Below, in pieces: positions 21,924-33,634 of a stretch of 64,000 bases of DNA. Below the pieces are notes generated by a model. That model saw only the letters and a program-made list of their open reading frames with translations. It did no database searches and had not been told where the DNA came from. Origin of the DNA: Azolla caroliniana. Taxonomy: Eukaryota; Polypodiophyta. The stretch spans positions 7,440,001 to 7,504,000 of the forward strand of contig JBHGNT010000008.1 of assembly GCA_043228905.1 (NCBI GenBank), given 5' to 3'. A program made the translations under genes and the position numbers. Each line of letters begins with the position of its first letter. Position 1 is the stretch's first letter.

Positions 21924-24623
21924 ATGGAACCACAAACGCTGTCGGAAGCGGCCAGGAAATGGTTCAGGCAACACGGACTGGAGGGGTTCTTGGCCATCAT
22001 GGAGGCACCACCGCACAGAGAAGCCGACCAGGTCATCAAGGAGCTCGACAAGGAGGTCATCACCGAGGAAGCGATCCGCGCGCTAACAGGCCTTCCGGAG
22101 GGAGGAATCTTTCAGATCGATAACCCAACCTCGGAGCAACTCATCCGATATTTCGGTGAGTACTCTGTTGCCGGCAAAGGCTATCGGACGCAGGGCGGCG
22201 AAGATCCGCTATTCAGGGAGATAGCTCGAGTGCTCCATGAGTACGGCCACGTGTACCCCCGACCCCCTGTCATGCCAAAAAATCGGGCAGGGATGATCAT
22301 AGCCACCTATGAAGGGACCAAGGTGGATTGGCCGGTGTTGATTGCAGACGGTTTGTGCGTGGCAATCGACATGGTACGAGGAAAGGACGGCAAGGAGGGC
22401 CGGAAGCTGTGGCATGCCGTCGCTCAGTGGATAACATTGCTCGTGCCGCCGGTCGAGACCGTCCAGCCAAAGAAGCGGCCAAGAGTATCGGAAGGAAGCA
22501 CCTCGAAGCCGGCGTCCAAACGACAGCAGCTGCTGGCGTCAAAGGCGACGAAAGGGAAGAAATGGGTCCCAGAACCGGAGGAGGTGTCACCGGTCCCACC
22601 CGTCAAGATAACCATACGGAGACCGGGACAGAAGGAACCGGAACCCTTGACGGCACAGAAACATGCCGTGACACAGGAAGAGGAAACGGAGGAGCCAGAA
22701 GAGCACCTCCAACGACGGTCAAGAAGTAGGACCGCCGAGACAAGAGGGGAGCGGTCGTACCCGCGAGAGGCAGAAACGCCCCCAACTCAACCTGGGCAAA
22801 CCACAAGGGAAGAACCGGAACCGGTGCGTAGGGAACCGGTCTTGGCGACTTCTATAGAAGAAGTCATTCCAACGGCTCCGGAGACGGCGAGAACCGGAAC
22901 TCAACAGCCGGCGAGCACAGCCAGCACACACGGCGGCCAAGGAATAGAACCAGAACGGCATATGCAGGCACTCAGGCCAGACAATTCCACAGTGAATGAG
23001 CCGACCCGACCAGTACAGCAACAAGGCACCGGTAGCATGTGGCTACGGTGGGTAGGCGAGCAAATCGCCGGAGCGGTCGAGTATATAGAGGCGGAAGAGA
23101 GAGCGCACCAGGAACGGTTGCTCGTCACAACCGTAGATCTAGAGACGGCCCGGTCCAGAATCCGGAGCCTTGAACAAGACTTGGACAGGGTCACAAGGGA
23201 AATGGCTCAATTCGCTTTGACAACACAAGTCCAAGCACCGGTGACTCCGGGCAATGTACAGAATAAAGTGTCAAATCAACCTGTACATAGCAATCAGACC
23301 CCGGCAACGGAAACCGTTCCGGAAAGAAATGCGGCACAAGCCCAAGAGCTTGCGGATTTAAAGGATGAGCTAGCTGCCCAAGAAGCGCTGAGGAGCCGCG
23401 AAAGAGAATTGAAGACGGCAGCGGAGGCAGAACTCAAAAAGACTGCTGAGAATCTACGCCGGGCCGAGGAGAGCTTACGGAAAGGCCACCAAGCGTACGA
23501 CCGGCTCAAGGAGGAAAAGGAGAAAATGCTGCAAGAGAAGGACAGGCTCCGGAGGAACGCTGAAACAGAAGTAGAGCGCCTGAAAGAGGAACTCCGGCAG
23601 GTAAAGGACCGGGAAGACCGGAACCATCGCCAGATCAACGGCAAGCTCAAACAAAAAACGGAGGAATTTGAGCAATTGCACCGGGAGTATAAACGGTTGC
23701 AAACGGAGCACAAGGAACGGACGGATGAGCTCCGGCAAGCAGTTGATCGGACCGCAACCGCATTCGCCAAGGAACAAGCGGAAAACAGAAGACGGTTGGA
23801 AGAGGCGGAGAAGGTTCGGACAGAGCTCCTCAGGCAACAGCAGGCGGAAAAAGAAAGAGCGGCGGAGGTACTGCAGAGGCTGCAAACGACATATCAAGGG
23901 CAACTGACACGCTACAGGGAGCAGGCGGAGGATACGGCAAATCTCATCAAGCAGTTGAAGGAGGAGCGACAAGTGGTGGAAAGCAGAGCGCAAATGGGAG
24001 CAAGTCGCATCCAGGATATAATGCGGGCCTGGTTGAACCAGACCAAGAGCTTGATTGACAACGGGTCCGTCAAATGGTGGACCAAGTGGGCCACGAACGC
24101 GGCGGAACTCCCATTGCTCCGGGCTGACGTAGAGAACCGGCGGAAGGAGGGAGATGATTGCTATATGCTGAATTCTGAAGACTTCACCGGCATAAGAGAT
24201 GAGCTGGCCGAAGACTTTCAAGCCTTGGCGGAGGACCAACTAGAGCAAGTCCGGCAACTTGTAGCTCAGCTGGACGACGACAGGCTGGAGGCGCAGATCC
24301 AGTTTGAAAGTTACGAGAGGTCCCGGATCCGGGGAGAGAAAGAACGAGAACCGGTTACGGTCAACCTCAGTGATGAGGAACCGCTACTGGAAGGAGACCG
24401 GACCGGAAGCAGTCAAACAGAGATGCCGGAGTCAGCGAAACAAACGGAGCAGCAGCAGCAAGGAGAGCAGCCGGAGCAGCCTCAGTCCCAACCGCAACCA
24501 CAACAGCCTCAGTCCCAACCGCAACCACAGCAGCAGCAGCAAGCACAGCCGCAACAACCACAACAAGAAGAACAAGTGGAAATTCTTGAACAAAGTATTG
24601 TGGACAATTTGGGTGAACAATGA
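21924..24623 (+). CDS. Element A extra ORF (aORF): coiled-coil protein, 899 aa
   Basis: Function unknown. The ATG at 21924 is chosen over the in-frame ATG at 21624 because diverged homologues in elements Y (58850) and G (63438) begin at the same point. Residues 1 to about 170 are a conserved globular region: GLEGFL, ITEEAIRALTGLPEGG, LIRYFGEYS, YRTQGGED, YPRPPVMPKNRAGMIIATYEG, LWHAVAQW. Its layout recalls the plant transposon-protein domain found in Athila-like ORFs (inference). A basic, proline-rich linker (about 175-340) leads to WLRWVGEQ and a long heptad-rich coiled coil (about 385-800) with AAELPLLRADVENRRKEG. A glutamine/proline-rich segment then ends in QSIVDNLGEQ. No signal peptide or membrane segment is seen, so it is not an obvious envelope. 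Confidence 0.85.
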   Translation: MEPQTLSEAARKWFRQHGLEGFLAIMEAPPHREADQVIKELDKEVITEEAIRALTGLPEGGIFQIDNPTSEQLIRYFGEYSVAGKGYRTQGGEDPLFREIARVLHEYGHVYPRPPVMPKNRAGMIIATYEGTKVDWPVLIADGLCVAIDMVRGKDGKEGRKLWHAVAQWITLLVPPVETVQPKKRPRVSEGSTSKPASKRQQLLASKATKGKKWVPEPEEVSPVPPVKITIRRPGQKEPEPLTAQKHAVTQEEETEEPEEHLQRRSRSRTAETRGERSYPREAETPPTQPGQTTREEPEPVRREPVLATSIEEVIPTAPETARTGTQQPASTASTHGGQGIEPERHMQALRPDNSTVNEPTRPVQQQGTGSMWLRWVGEQIAGAVEYIEAEERAHQERLLVTTVDLETARSRIRSLEQDLDRVTREMAQFALTTQVQAPVTPGNVQNKVSNQPVHSNQTPATETVPERNAAQAQELADLKDELAAQEALRSRERELKTAAEAELKKTAENLRRAEESLRKGHQAYDRLKEEKEKMLQEKDRLRRNAETEVERLKEELRQVKDREDRNHRQINGKLKQKTEEFEQLHREYKRLQTEHKERTDELRQAVDRTATAFAKEQAENRRRLEEAEKVRTELLRQQQAEKERAAEVLQRLQTTYQGQLTRYREQAEDTANLIKQLKEERQVVESRAQMGASRIQDIMRAWLNQTKSLIDNGSVKWWTKWATNAAELPLLRADVENRRKEGDDCYMLNSEDFTGIRDELAEDFQALAEDQLEQVRQLVAQLDDDRLEAQIQFESYERSRIRGEKEREPVTVNLSDEEPLLEGDRTGSSQTEMPESAKQTEQQQQGEQPEQPQSQPQPQQPQSQPQPQQQQQAQPQQPQQEEQVEILEQSIVDNLGEQ

Positions 24624-24650
24624 AGGGGCCGAGAAGGGTTCGACGTACAA

Positions 24651-24672
24651 GGTACTGTCCCACGGGCGTGCC
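24651..24672 (+). other. Conserved pre-LTR stem-loop (A copy)
   Basis: GGTAC pairs with GTGCC (one G-U pair) around the loop TGTCCCACGGGC. It is followed by ATG and then the 3' LTR at 24676. No polypurine tract abuts the LTR; the nearest purine-rich run (24620-24638) is about 38 bases upstream. Confidence 0.8.
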
Positions 24673-24675
24673 ATG

Positions 24676-25095
24676 TGTTACCGGCCGGCAAGGAGTCCAA
24701 AATACGGAGTGAAGGAATTAATTATATATGGTTGTAAATGAGGATAGTGTGGACGGACGGACTGGAAACGGTATGCCGTTCCAGATCCGGACGGATCCCG
24801 AATAGGTGCGAGGGGCACCGTTTTGTACTACGAGCCGGAAACCTATTTAAAGGCCCGGACCCCATTGTAATGACAGCGGATAATTAATTAAGCTTATGAT
24901 GTGTATACTTCTGTCTTGATTTCCGTCCTGTAATCACTGTTATATCTTACGCGTGTAATTAACCAAAGCAATCTAATCGTGTAACCTACTTAAGTCGGTG
25001 TAATCGTTGAATCTTAATCCTATGCCGTAATCACCCTTTGGTGAAGTGTCTCCGTGACACCTTGTGTTAGGCCTTGTCCGGCTAAGAGAATAACA
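24676..25095 (+). repeat. Element A 3' LTR
   Basis: It is 420 bp, near-identical to the 5' copy, ends GAATAACA and is followed by the target duplication ACGCC. Confidence 0.96.
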
Positions 25096-25185
25096 ACGCC
25101 TCTGTACGAGCCTTCACGTACCACGCCCTTGAAGACCGATAGACGCAGATCTATCGAAGGTGTTCACCCAAAGGAACGGGTAACA
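25096..25185 (+). repeat. Element B 5' LTR, second part
   Basis: It continues the interrupted LTR after element A, matching 40106-40195 apart from two substitutions, and ends GGGTAACA. Confidence 0.92.
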
Positions 25186-25292
25186 CAAAGGAACAGGTAG
25201 ACGCAGATCTATTTAACCCGGAGCCAGTCGAAGGAACTTCCGACTCGACGGTCACTAACCAATCCTTTCTAGATCAATCGGGGGCTTGTCCA

Positions 25293-28200
25293 GTGCAATC
25301 CTCGCCACCGGACACTCGATTGCGAGTGGATTCACCACCAGAACTCCCGTCGAGCCCTCCGGAGGTCAATCAACCGGAACTAAACCCTTTTCCGGTGCTA
25401 CCAGAAGAACCACAGTACGACATCATGCCGTACCCATACCCACGATATGCCGACGGACTTGACGCGGAGTCACACGTCCGTGCCTTCATATCCACGTGGC
25501 AGGCTAACCACTCCACACACCGCCTCACACCGGCCGAAATCGATGCCTCGAAGATTGCCGAGTTCACACTCTCCCTCGATGGACCGGCCGCACGATGGTA
25601 CTCTCGTCTCGAAATAGGAGAGGCCAACACTTTCCAAATCGTGCGCACAAAGTTCCTTGAACTTTTTAATCACGAGGTGCCTAAACGGGAACTGCTACGG
25701 AAATTCTTCTCTATATGCCAGGAACCACACGAAACGGTCACGCAGTTTACGATCCGGTTCCAGGATCTCTACAGACAAGTGGCCGATGATGTCTCGGCAC
25801 AACATATACCGGACACTTTCCTATCCAGTTTACGAGAGCCTCTACGAACGACTCTCACACTTACAAATTTCGCCAACCATACTATCGAACAAGTCATAGT
25901 GCGCGTTCTCGCCCTCGATCGGAACCAGCACGGCACGGCCTTCTCGATGACATCCTTGCAAAACGCTCTTCCCCAAGAGGACAATTGCTTTCGCCAAGCC
26001 CTCCAATGCACTGCGTGTTCAGGAGCAGGGCACCTGGTCCTCGAATGTCCCCACCGACCACAGTGTCCGATCTGTCAGTCTCGAGCTCACACGGTCGAGC
26101 AGTGTGAATATAATATGCTGAACCGCACAACGGCAGCACCGGTCCGCCAGATCGAGCCACATAATACATACTCTCGGTAGGACGAGCGATATATATACCG
26201 CGACCAGGATAAGGACCAACCGCGATCCCCAGATCGATGGCGCCGAAACGACGACTACCAACGTGATAATCGCCGTGATTATTATCGCGATGACCGGCAC
26301 GACAATTATGCTCGGTACGATGACGATCGCGATGATCGGTATGACCGAAGGAACTCACGTATGGATTGGCGAAACGGCAATCGCAACACACGCAACAACA
26401 GAAGACCTAATCACAACCGTCGACGGGACGCTCCTCAACATGACCAGCGCAACTCCAACGCACCTCGGAACAACCCACCACCAAACGAGACCGAGGATCA
26501 ACAACAACAGCTTCCACACACAGACCGAGCGGACACCAGCAGCTCAGCCAACGTGACATGTTTTAAATGTAACCAACCAGGCCACTACGCCACGCAATGT
26601 CCGACAACCAACCGTGCCAAGGCACCCGCGGTAAACAATATCATGGCCGATGTTCAAACGGTCACTACCCCGAGTAAAGCACAGACTACTCAGTGGCAAA
26701 TCCAGGATGAAGTACGACAGGCAGCAAAAGAATGGGTCGACACGGCCAATAAAAATAATGCCGCACGCATGCAAACTGACATGAGGGACGGGCCCAGTGA
26801 AGTACCACAAACCACGACACCACCCATGTCGTCGGAGGACGACCAACTATGGGATGTGCTTACCAATTCCTGCATCTCGCTGCCCCTACATAAACTGCTA
26901 CCACTCATGCCGAGATTTCGGGACACCCTGGCGGCACTACAGGCCAATACTAAGACCGTGACACCATCGGTACACCTCACCGAAGCAGGTACCGGTCCAT
27001 CACTCATGGATTCTCAGAACCCAGCCGTGTGAATCATCATTAAGGGACAAGACCTGCACGGATGCATCATCGACGGCGGATCCGGCGTAAACGTTATTAG
27101 CGAATCAACGTGTCTCAAACTCGGCCTGAATCAATGGGAACCATGCCCCTTTTGGCTTCGGATGGCCGACACCCGCTCCGTTCGCCCCATTGGTTTAATC
27201 CGCCATCTCGACTTCACACTCGGAGGCCACATGTTCATGATCTCGGCCGTCGTGCTACGACTGGAGACACAAGGCGCCTACCCAATGTTACTAGGTCGAC
27301 CATGGTTGCGTACAACGAATATCAAGCAACATTGGCAACGCAACATGATCTCGTTCCGAAGAGGGAAGACAAAAGTCTGAATCATCACTGAAGAACGAGT
27401 CCCCGTCGCCCTCAACACTTCGCCGTTATACGCGGAAGGGGTCCATATGCTCGACGGATTGGCCGATGAGGAGGTCGATGACTTCCTAGATGATCATCCC
27501 ACGATCATTCCTATCTTCGAAATCAATGCCTTACCAACCATCGAGCCATCTAAAGACGAGGAAGTCACGGAGGAGTCACCACCCCAGGATGAACCCGATG
27601 CAACCACAGTTGCCGAGCTACGTCATGCTCGGGAGGCTTTCGAACGCGAACTCACCATTTCACAAAGAGTGAAAGCATCAACCCTGGAAACAATAAACCT
27701 CGGTTCGGACGAGAATCCCCGTACGGTACAAATTGCCAATAATCTACCAACCGGCGAACGGGCATGTCTTGTAAAATTACTCACCGACTACCAGGATGTT
27801 TTCGCTTGGTCTTACACCGATATGAAGGGGCTGGATCCTCAATACTACCAACATCAAATTCACATCTTACCGGACACTCGGCCAGTTCAGCAGAGGCGCT
27901 ACAGGATGAACCCCAACTACGCCGCTAAAGTCAAAGAGGAAATTGACAAGTTACTCCAAGTGGGCTTCATTCACCTTGTTAAATGGGCTACATGGTTGAG
28001 CCCGATCGTAGTGGTCCCAAAGAAGAACGGAAAAATCCGTGTCTGCGTCCACTATCGGAAGCTTAACGCGGCAACGGTCACCGACGGTTTCCCTCTCCCA
28101 TTCACGGATAGCGTCCTCGACACGGTAGCCGGCCACGAATGCTATAGTTTCCTCGACGGGTTCAGCGGCTATAACCAGATAATAATGCACTCGGAGGATC

Positions 28201-30560
28201 AGGAGAAAATGGCTTTCGTCACGGAATGGGGAGTTTTTGTAGCAAAAGTTATGATGTTCGGTCTAAAAATAACACCGGCTACGTTCCAGCGCATCATCAC
28301 TGAAATCTTTCATGACTACATTCCGGCGTTCATGCAAGTTTTTCTTGACGATTTTGCCGTGTATGGCCATCGACGGGAACACATGACCCAGTTACGACTC
28401 TGCCTGGACCGATGTCGCCAACCTCGATTGAGTTTAAACCCGGCAAAATGCGCGTTCTTAGTCACCAGCGGCAACCTTCTCGGCCACATTTTTAGTCAAG
28501 AAGGCATCGCTATGGACCCGGATAAAGTAAAGGCAATCCTGGATGCCACCGCACCCTCGAATGCTAAGGCACTAAGCTGTTTTTTGGGATAGATGCGGTG
28601 GCACAGCCGAATGATACGACACCTGGCCGATTTCGCGACACCCTTACACGCGACAGTCCATCGCCTTCCTTTCCAATGGACGTCAGTCGAGGATACGGCT
28701 TATCAGACCCTGAAACGAATGTTGTCACATGTCCCGGTGGTCCAGTCTCCGGTTTGGTCTGAACCGTTTCACGTCTTCGTAGATGCTTCAGACATCGCCA
28801 TCGGAAGTGCTCTGATGCAATGCACACCCCCGAATTGGTATAGGCCCGTGTACTACGCCAGCCGATGGCTCTCGACCGCGGAAAAGAATTACTCCACCGA
28901 GCGGGAGGCCCTCGGTATGATTTATAGCATCAATAAATTTCGGCATTACCTCTTGGGCCGAAAATTTACCTTTCACGTGGATCACTCGGCCCTTATTTAT
29001 TTGGTCAATAAACAAGCCCTCACCGGACGGTTGGCTCGGTGGATGGTCCTACTACAAGAGTTTGATTTTCAGATTCAGCATCGACCCGGGGTACAACATG
29101 CCGTCGCCGATTACTTGAGTCGTCTTGAGTCAGGAGAACCGGCGAAAATAACGTACGATGAGCTACCGGACGCCAGCCTATTTAACCTAACCACGGTACC
29201 AAACGATAACGGAGATGAATGGATCACGGAGATGACCCATTTTCTCACTACCGGTGTACCTCCCGAGCACATGACCCTTGACACGAGAAAACGCCTAGCA
29301 GTGCGTAGTCAGAATTTTTGCCTCGTCTCGGACATTCTCTACCACAAAGGCTCGGACGGCATATGGCGCCGAGCGATTCGGCAGTTCGAGAAGAACGCCA
29401 TTCTTCAGGAAGCCCACCAGGGAGTAGTTGGGGGACACTACGCCGGGGATTCCACGGCAAGGAAAGTTTGGCAAAGTGGATTATGGTGGCCAACAACGAA
29501 GAAAGACGCTCACGAGTTTTGCAGGTAGTGCGATTTGTGCCAACGACTGGGGCAACCAATGGAACAGTCACGGATGCCACACCAGCCGATTCTTCCATTG
29601 GACCCATTTCAAAAATGGGGTTTGGATTTTGTAGGCCCTTTCAAACCACCCGCGGCCCGAACAGGGAATAGATATATTATCGTTGCCACGGATTACTGCA
29701 CCAAATGGGTTGAGGCTAAGGCACTCCGAGATAACACGGCGGCATCCACGGCTAAATTTGTGTACGAGCACCTCTGGTGCCGTTACGGATGTCCAATCGA
29801 GGTCGTTAGTGACCAAGGTGGGCACTTCATCAATCATATAATACGTGAGCTTACACACCACTACGCGGTGGTGCACAAGAAAAGCACACAATACTACCCG
29901 CAGGCGAACGGCTTGACAGAATCAACAAATAAAATCCTCCAAACCATACTGAAGAAGATCGTCAATGAGAACAGGACCGATTGGGATGACAAACTCCAGA
30001 GCGCGCTGTGGGCGTATCATACGACTTTCAAAACAAGCATCCAATCGACCCCCTTTCGAATGGCGTTCGGGTTAGAAGCCGTAATACCCGTCGAGTTCCA
30101 AGTCTCGAGCCTCCAAGTTCAAGTCAAAGCACGGCTCCCCGAGGCCGAATCCGAGCAATACCAGCTGGAACAACTCCTCGAACTCGGGGAAGATAGGATA
30201 GAGAGTATGGCCCAGCTCGAACAACGCCAACGGCAACGCAAGGCTTTCGTGGATCAACATTGACATGGGCTGGAGAAGGAGCTCACCATCGGCAAACCAG
30301 TTCTTCTTTTTCAAACATGACTCGGGTCAATGCCGGGAAAATTAAGATTTCGGTGGACCGGTCCATTCTGGATTATCGACGAGTTCAACGGGACGTTCCA
30401 GCTCGGCACACTCGCCAGCGACACAGTCAAAAGCTGGGCCAATGGTTTTCGGCTTAGACCATATCGAGGGACTATACCACCCAACCCGTTTACCGAGCCA
30501 CACGGCACCAACGAGACTCGGGAGATCACCACGGAGGACGCCACATGTCCCCCTGAATAA
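25293..30560 (+). pseudogene. Element B gag-pol, broken by seven in-frame stops
   Basis: One frame is homologous to element A gag-pol throughout: gag core, paired CCHC knuckles (CTACSGAGH, CPICQSRAH), a third knuckle (CFKCNQPGH), protease IDGGSG, RT with FLDD, RNase H, integrase with ISDQGG-type core (VSDQGG) and the basic end. Stops fall at 26178, 27030, 27378, 28590, 29526, 30261 and about 30318. At five of these (27030, 27378, 28590, 30261, 30318) the change fits CGA-to-TGA or CAG-to-TAG; at four, element A has arginine or glutamine there. No frameshift is needed to follow the frame. The copy cannot make a polyprotein. Confidence 0.92.
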
Positions 30561-30781
30561 GGACTCACCCACCTTCTTGAAATTAATAAAAGTAGTAGTA
30601 GGTAGGATTAACCATAGTTTAGACACTGTTTAGCTACACCTACACCACCCACCTAGGCACCACAATTTTAGGAGCACCCCTCACTTCCACTCTTAGTTCA
30701 AGTTACCTTCAACTCTCTATGCTCCACCCCTCGCCACCACTCAGTTAGTACCTATTTAAGCTGTTCACACATGCAAACCAC

Positions 30782-33453
30782 ATGCAAAGCACTAGAAGCA
30801 CCCCACTCACCTTCAGGACAGGTGGTGCTAGTCACTTATTATGGCACCCACGACTCAGAATCTTCAGGATTCGCTGCAGGCACAAAACCCTAGGAATAAG
30901 TTACCAAAACCGTTTCCAAAACGCAGCACAGACCATTATCGCTCTCCATCTCCATTGCTCTCAAGATCAGAAACCCCATCTCGCCCTTATCACGCGAAAC
31001 GCTCTTGCCCCCTGTCGCCGACCAGAAAACTGCATCTGCACCACCACCCGCCCAACCCCAACAAAAAAGGGTAGTTTCCGAGACCTGCCAAGAATGGGAG
31101 GAGGAGGTAGCCGCGGAAGACAACACGGACGATAACGTCACCATTCGACAGCCAACGTCGCGCCCCTCAGTAACGTCCCCAGGACCTAGCCCATGCTCCA
31201 ACACAAGCAGGCTGCACCACCACGACCCCAGAAAAGGAAGCAGGCGGAGGAAACGACACTACCGGCCCCGGAACCCCAAACACAGCCAAGCAAAAGAAGA
31301 CGACTCAACCGCGAGTCCTCAGAAGAACAGAAGGAGCCACATCAGGAGCAAGCCTTAGTGGTCACACAGAGCAACCTGGCCATCACCCCTGCGGAGGCAT
31401 CGCTGAACCAGGGAACGATCGAGCATGGGCAGACAACATAGATCTCGGAGGATGAAGTCCTCGGGTATAAGGACCTCCCCGCGGAGGCTTACGAATTTAG
31501 TGCGCTCTTACGCCTCGGTACGTCATTCGAGTTGGTCGACTTCCTCGCCAGAGCCCAAGTCGCGGCAGCCGCTCGGATGGCGGAAGAGCACGCCGAAACA
31601 AAAATGATTCAACGCGCGCTAATAGGTGAAATTGAGCCCTAGGAGGATAGGGCTTTACAAAAAATCGGGAGGAAGAAGCAGGCAAAACAGGCCGCTCTCC
31701 TCATGGAGATCCCCGAGTTGAACACAGCCCTTATCGAGGCATATCGGGACCTGGATCGCACTACGCGGGCAGCCAAAGACATGGCCCGAAAGATAAAAGT
31801 AGCCCAAAAACAGGCTAAGATGGCTACAGAACTATGGCACGCTGTGAACCAGAAGCTGGCAGCCTGGGAGCAAAACTGGTCGGAACAACAAGTCCCGAGC
31901 CTTCCGGTAACAACCACCAAGGCCCTCCCAGCGGCTCCACGCATAACAATGATGGATGAAAGCACCATCACCGACTCCATCCTGAAGGTACAGGCCAGTA
32001 CACAAATGGACTCGTTACAAATGGTCGATGCCTGCACAACAACCGAGGCGGCCACGGCCGTGGAGCAAACCGAACTACCCGTACCTCGTGCAACCAAGGA
32101 GGTGGCAACCTAGACAGAACCCCACCTCCGGGATTACCGTGCGGAGCTTAAAGAAGAACAACGGCGAACCGAGATACACTAACAACGGCATCAAGAGGCG
32201 ATGGCTCGCCTAAAAGAAGAAGCTTCCAAGCAGATGGCCGAGATAAGAGCCCAAGCCGACCAACGGACACACAAGTAGAACGAAGCACTGGGCTGGGTAC
32301 AAGCACAAGCCGCGACCAAGGAAGCCGAACTCAAAAGCAAGCTGGAGGAATACGCAGCCACAGTGGTGAAGAAAGAGACGGAGGTTCTAGACCCACAGGC
32401 CGCGCTCGACAATGCACACGACTGGAACCAGCGGCAGGAGGAAAGAAATCGCCAACGAGAGGAGAGGATGAACGCAGAGAATGCCGAGTTGCAGAGTCAG
32501 CGTACGACCCTTAAAGAGATGGCTGACGAGTTTTTCATCAAGTGCAAGCTACTTTCAGAGCAAAAAGACGCCTTATCGGATTCCTACTTCGCCCTACAAG
32601 AAGAGAGAATCGTTGAACGGGAACAAATCCGGGCCACGTGTCAGAAAGAACGGGAGCAGGCCACCGAAGAACTCACCAAGCGTTACGAGCAGGCTCTCCA
32701 GCTCGTAACCGCGGATGCAAAGAACAGTCAGGCCATCTATGAGTTAAGGACACAGAAGATTCAGACCGAGGTCAACGGCTTAAAACAGGAATTAGCAGCC
32801 ATCCGAGCACAGCCCAGCATGGATGAGACACGCATCCGCATACTGCTTGAGAAACAATGCCAACACCTTACCAAAAAGGTCGAGGAAACATTAAGTCGCG
32901 CAGGAGACGAATGGGCAGCCCAAGCTGCCGAATTGCATATTTTACGCGCCGACGCCGAGAACTGACGGAAGGAGGGCCGCGACTTCTACAAAATGGACGA
33001 AGCCAGCATTCAAAACCTGCGTGCAGATTTAACCGAGGATTACCAGTCCTGGGCAAAATCTCACACCGCAGCAATCGAGCAAATAATGGAGGACTTCAAT
33101 GATGGTCAGATGTTGTTTCGCCTGGAAGCAGAAGCCTTCGAACGAGAATGACTCGCAGCCATCCCCACCAACCCTCCAACGGCCACAGAGCAGAAAGAAG
33201 AACCTCCCAACAAGGAGATCACGGACATGGACCAGGAGGAACTTGCCCCGGCCAACAGACATCCCTTGGTCGCCCACACGGTACCAGAGCCTGTCGAAGG
33301 AGAGGTCAGCACCCACGAACCCACACCCCCACCAGAAGAATCGGCCGCACCCGAGGCGGACGCCCGAGAAGATATGCCACCCCCGGGCCAAACTCAACCC
33401 CCCGCACCGACAGTCCAACTAGACCACCCTTCCACCACCCCGGACCCCGAAAG
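30782..33453 (+). pseudogene. Element B extra ORF, decayed; last codons at 39616-39643
   Basis: The coiled-coil ORF is recognisable from FELVDFLARAQ (about 31528) through AAELHILRADAEN (about 32926) to the acidic tail. At least seven stops lie in the main frame. The N-terminal globular region of element A is not visible here, so it was lost or is highly diverged. Removing C1 and one GAAAG copy joins the frame to ESILDILKEE and TGA at 39641-39643, matching the C-terminus in A (QSIVDNLGEQ) and X (QSILDILD). Confidence 0.8.
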
Positions 33454-33586
33454 TGTCAGGAACTCTATTAAGGCAGAGAAGGAATTAGTACTAAAAGAAG
33501 GATTAGTACTATTGTTGGGGAATAGTACTAAGACAGAGAAGGATTAGTACTATGAGAGGTGTCGAACTTTGAGAGAAGGAATGAGT

Positions 33587-33634
<48 letters not shown>

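Larger units (their letters stand above)
15212..25095 (+). mobile_element. Element A, intact Ty3/OTA-like retrotransposon with extra ORF
   Basis: The 9884-bp element has 420-bp LTRs with TGTTA...TAACA ends and a perfect 5-bp target duplication ACGCC (15207-15211, 25096-25100). The LTRs differ at two positions. Gag-pol (1954 codons) and the extra ORF (899 codons) are both uninterrupted. It therefore looks like a young, possibly autonomous copy. The protease DGGSG motif and absence of a chromodomain suit the non-chromovirus OTA branch (Tat/Athila and relatives); placement needs an RT tree. Confidence 0.96.

Noticed and set aside
21924-24623. Envelope glycoprotein
   Set aside because: The position between pol and the LTR is env-like, but there is no signal peptide, membrane helix or cysteine pattern; the protein is hydrophilic and coiled-coil.
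24620-24638. Purine-rich run as the polypurine tract of element A
   Set aside because: It is about 38 bases from the LTR and not conserved in B, X, H or R1, while plus-strand primers normally end at the LTR boundary. It is kept as an alternative only.
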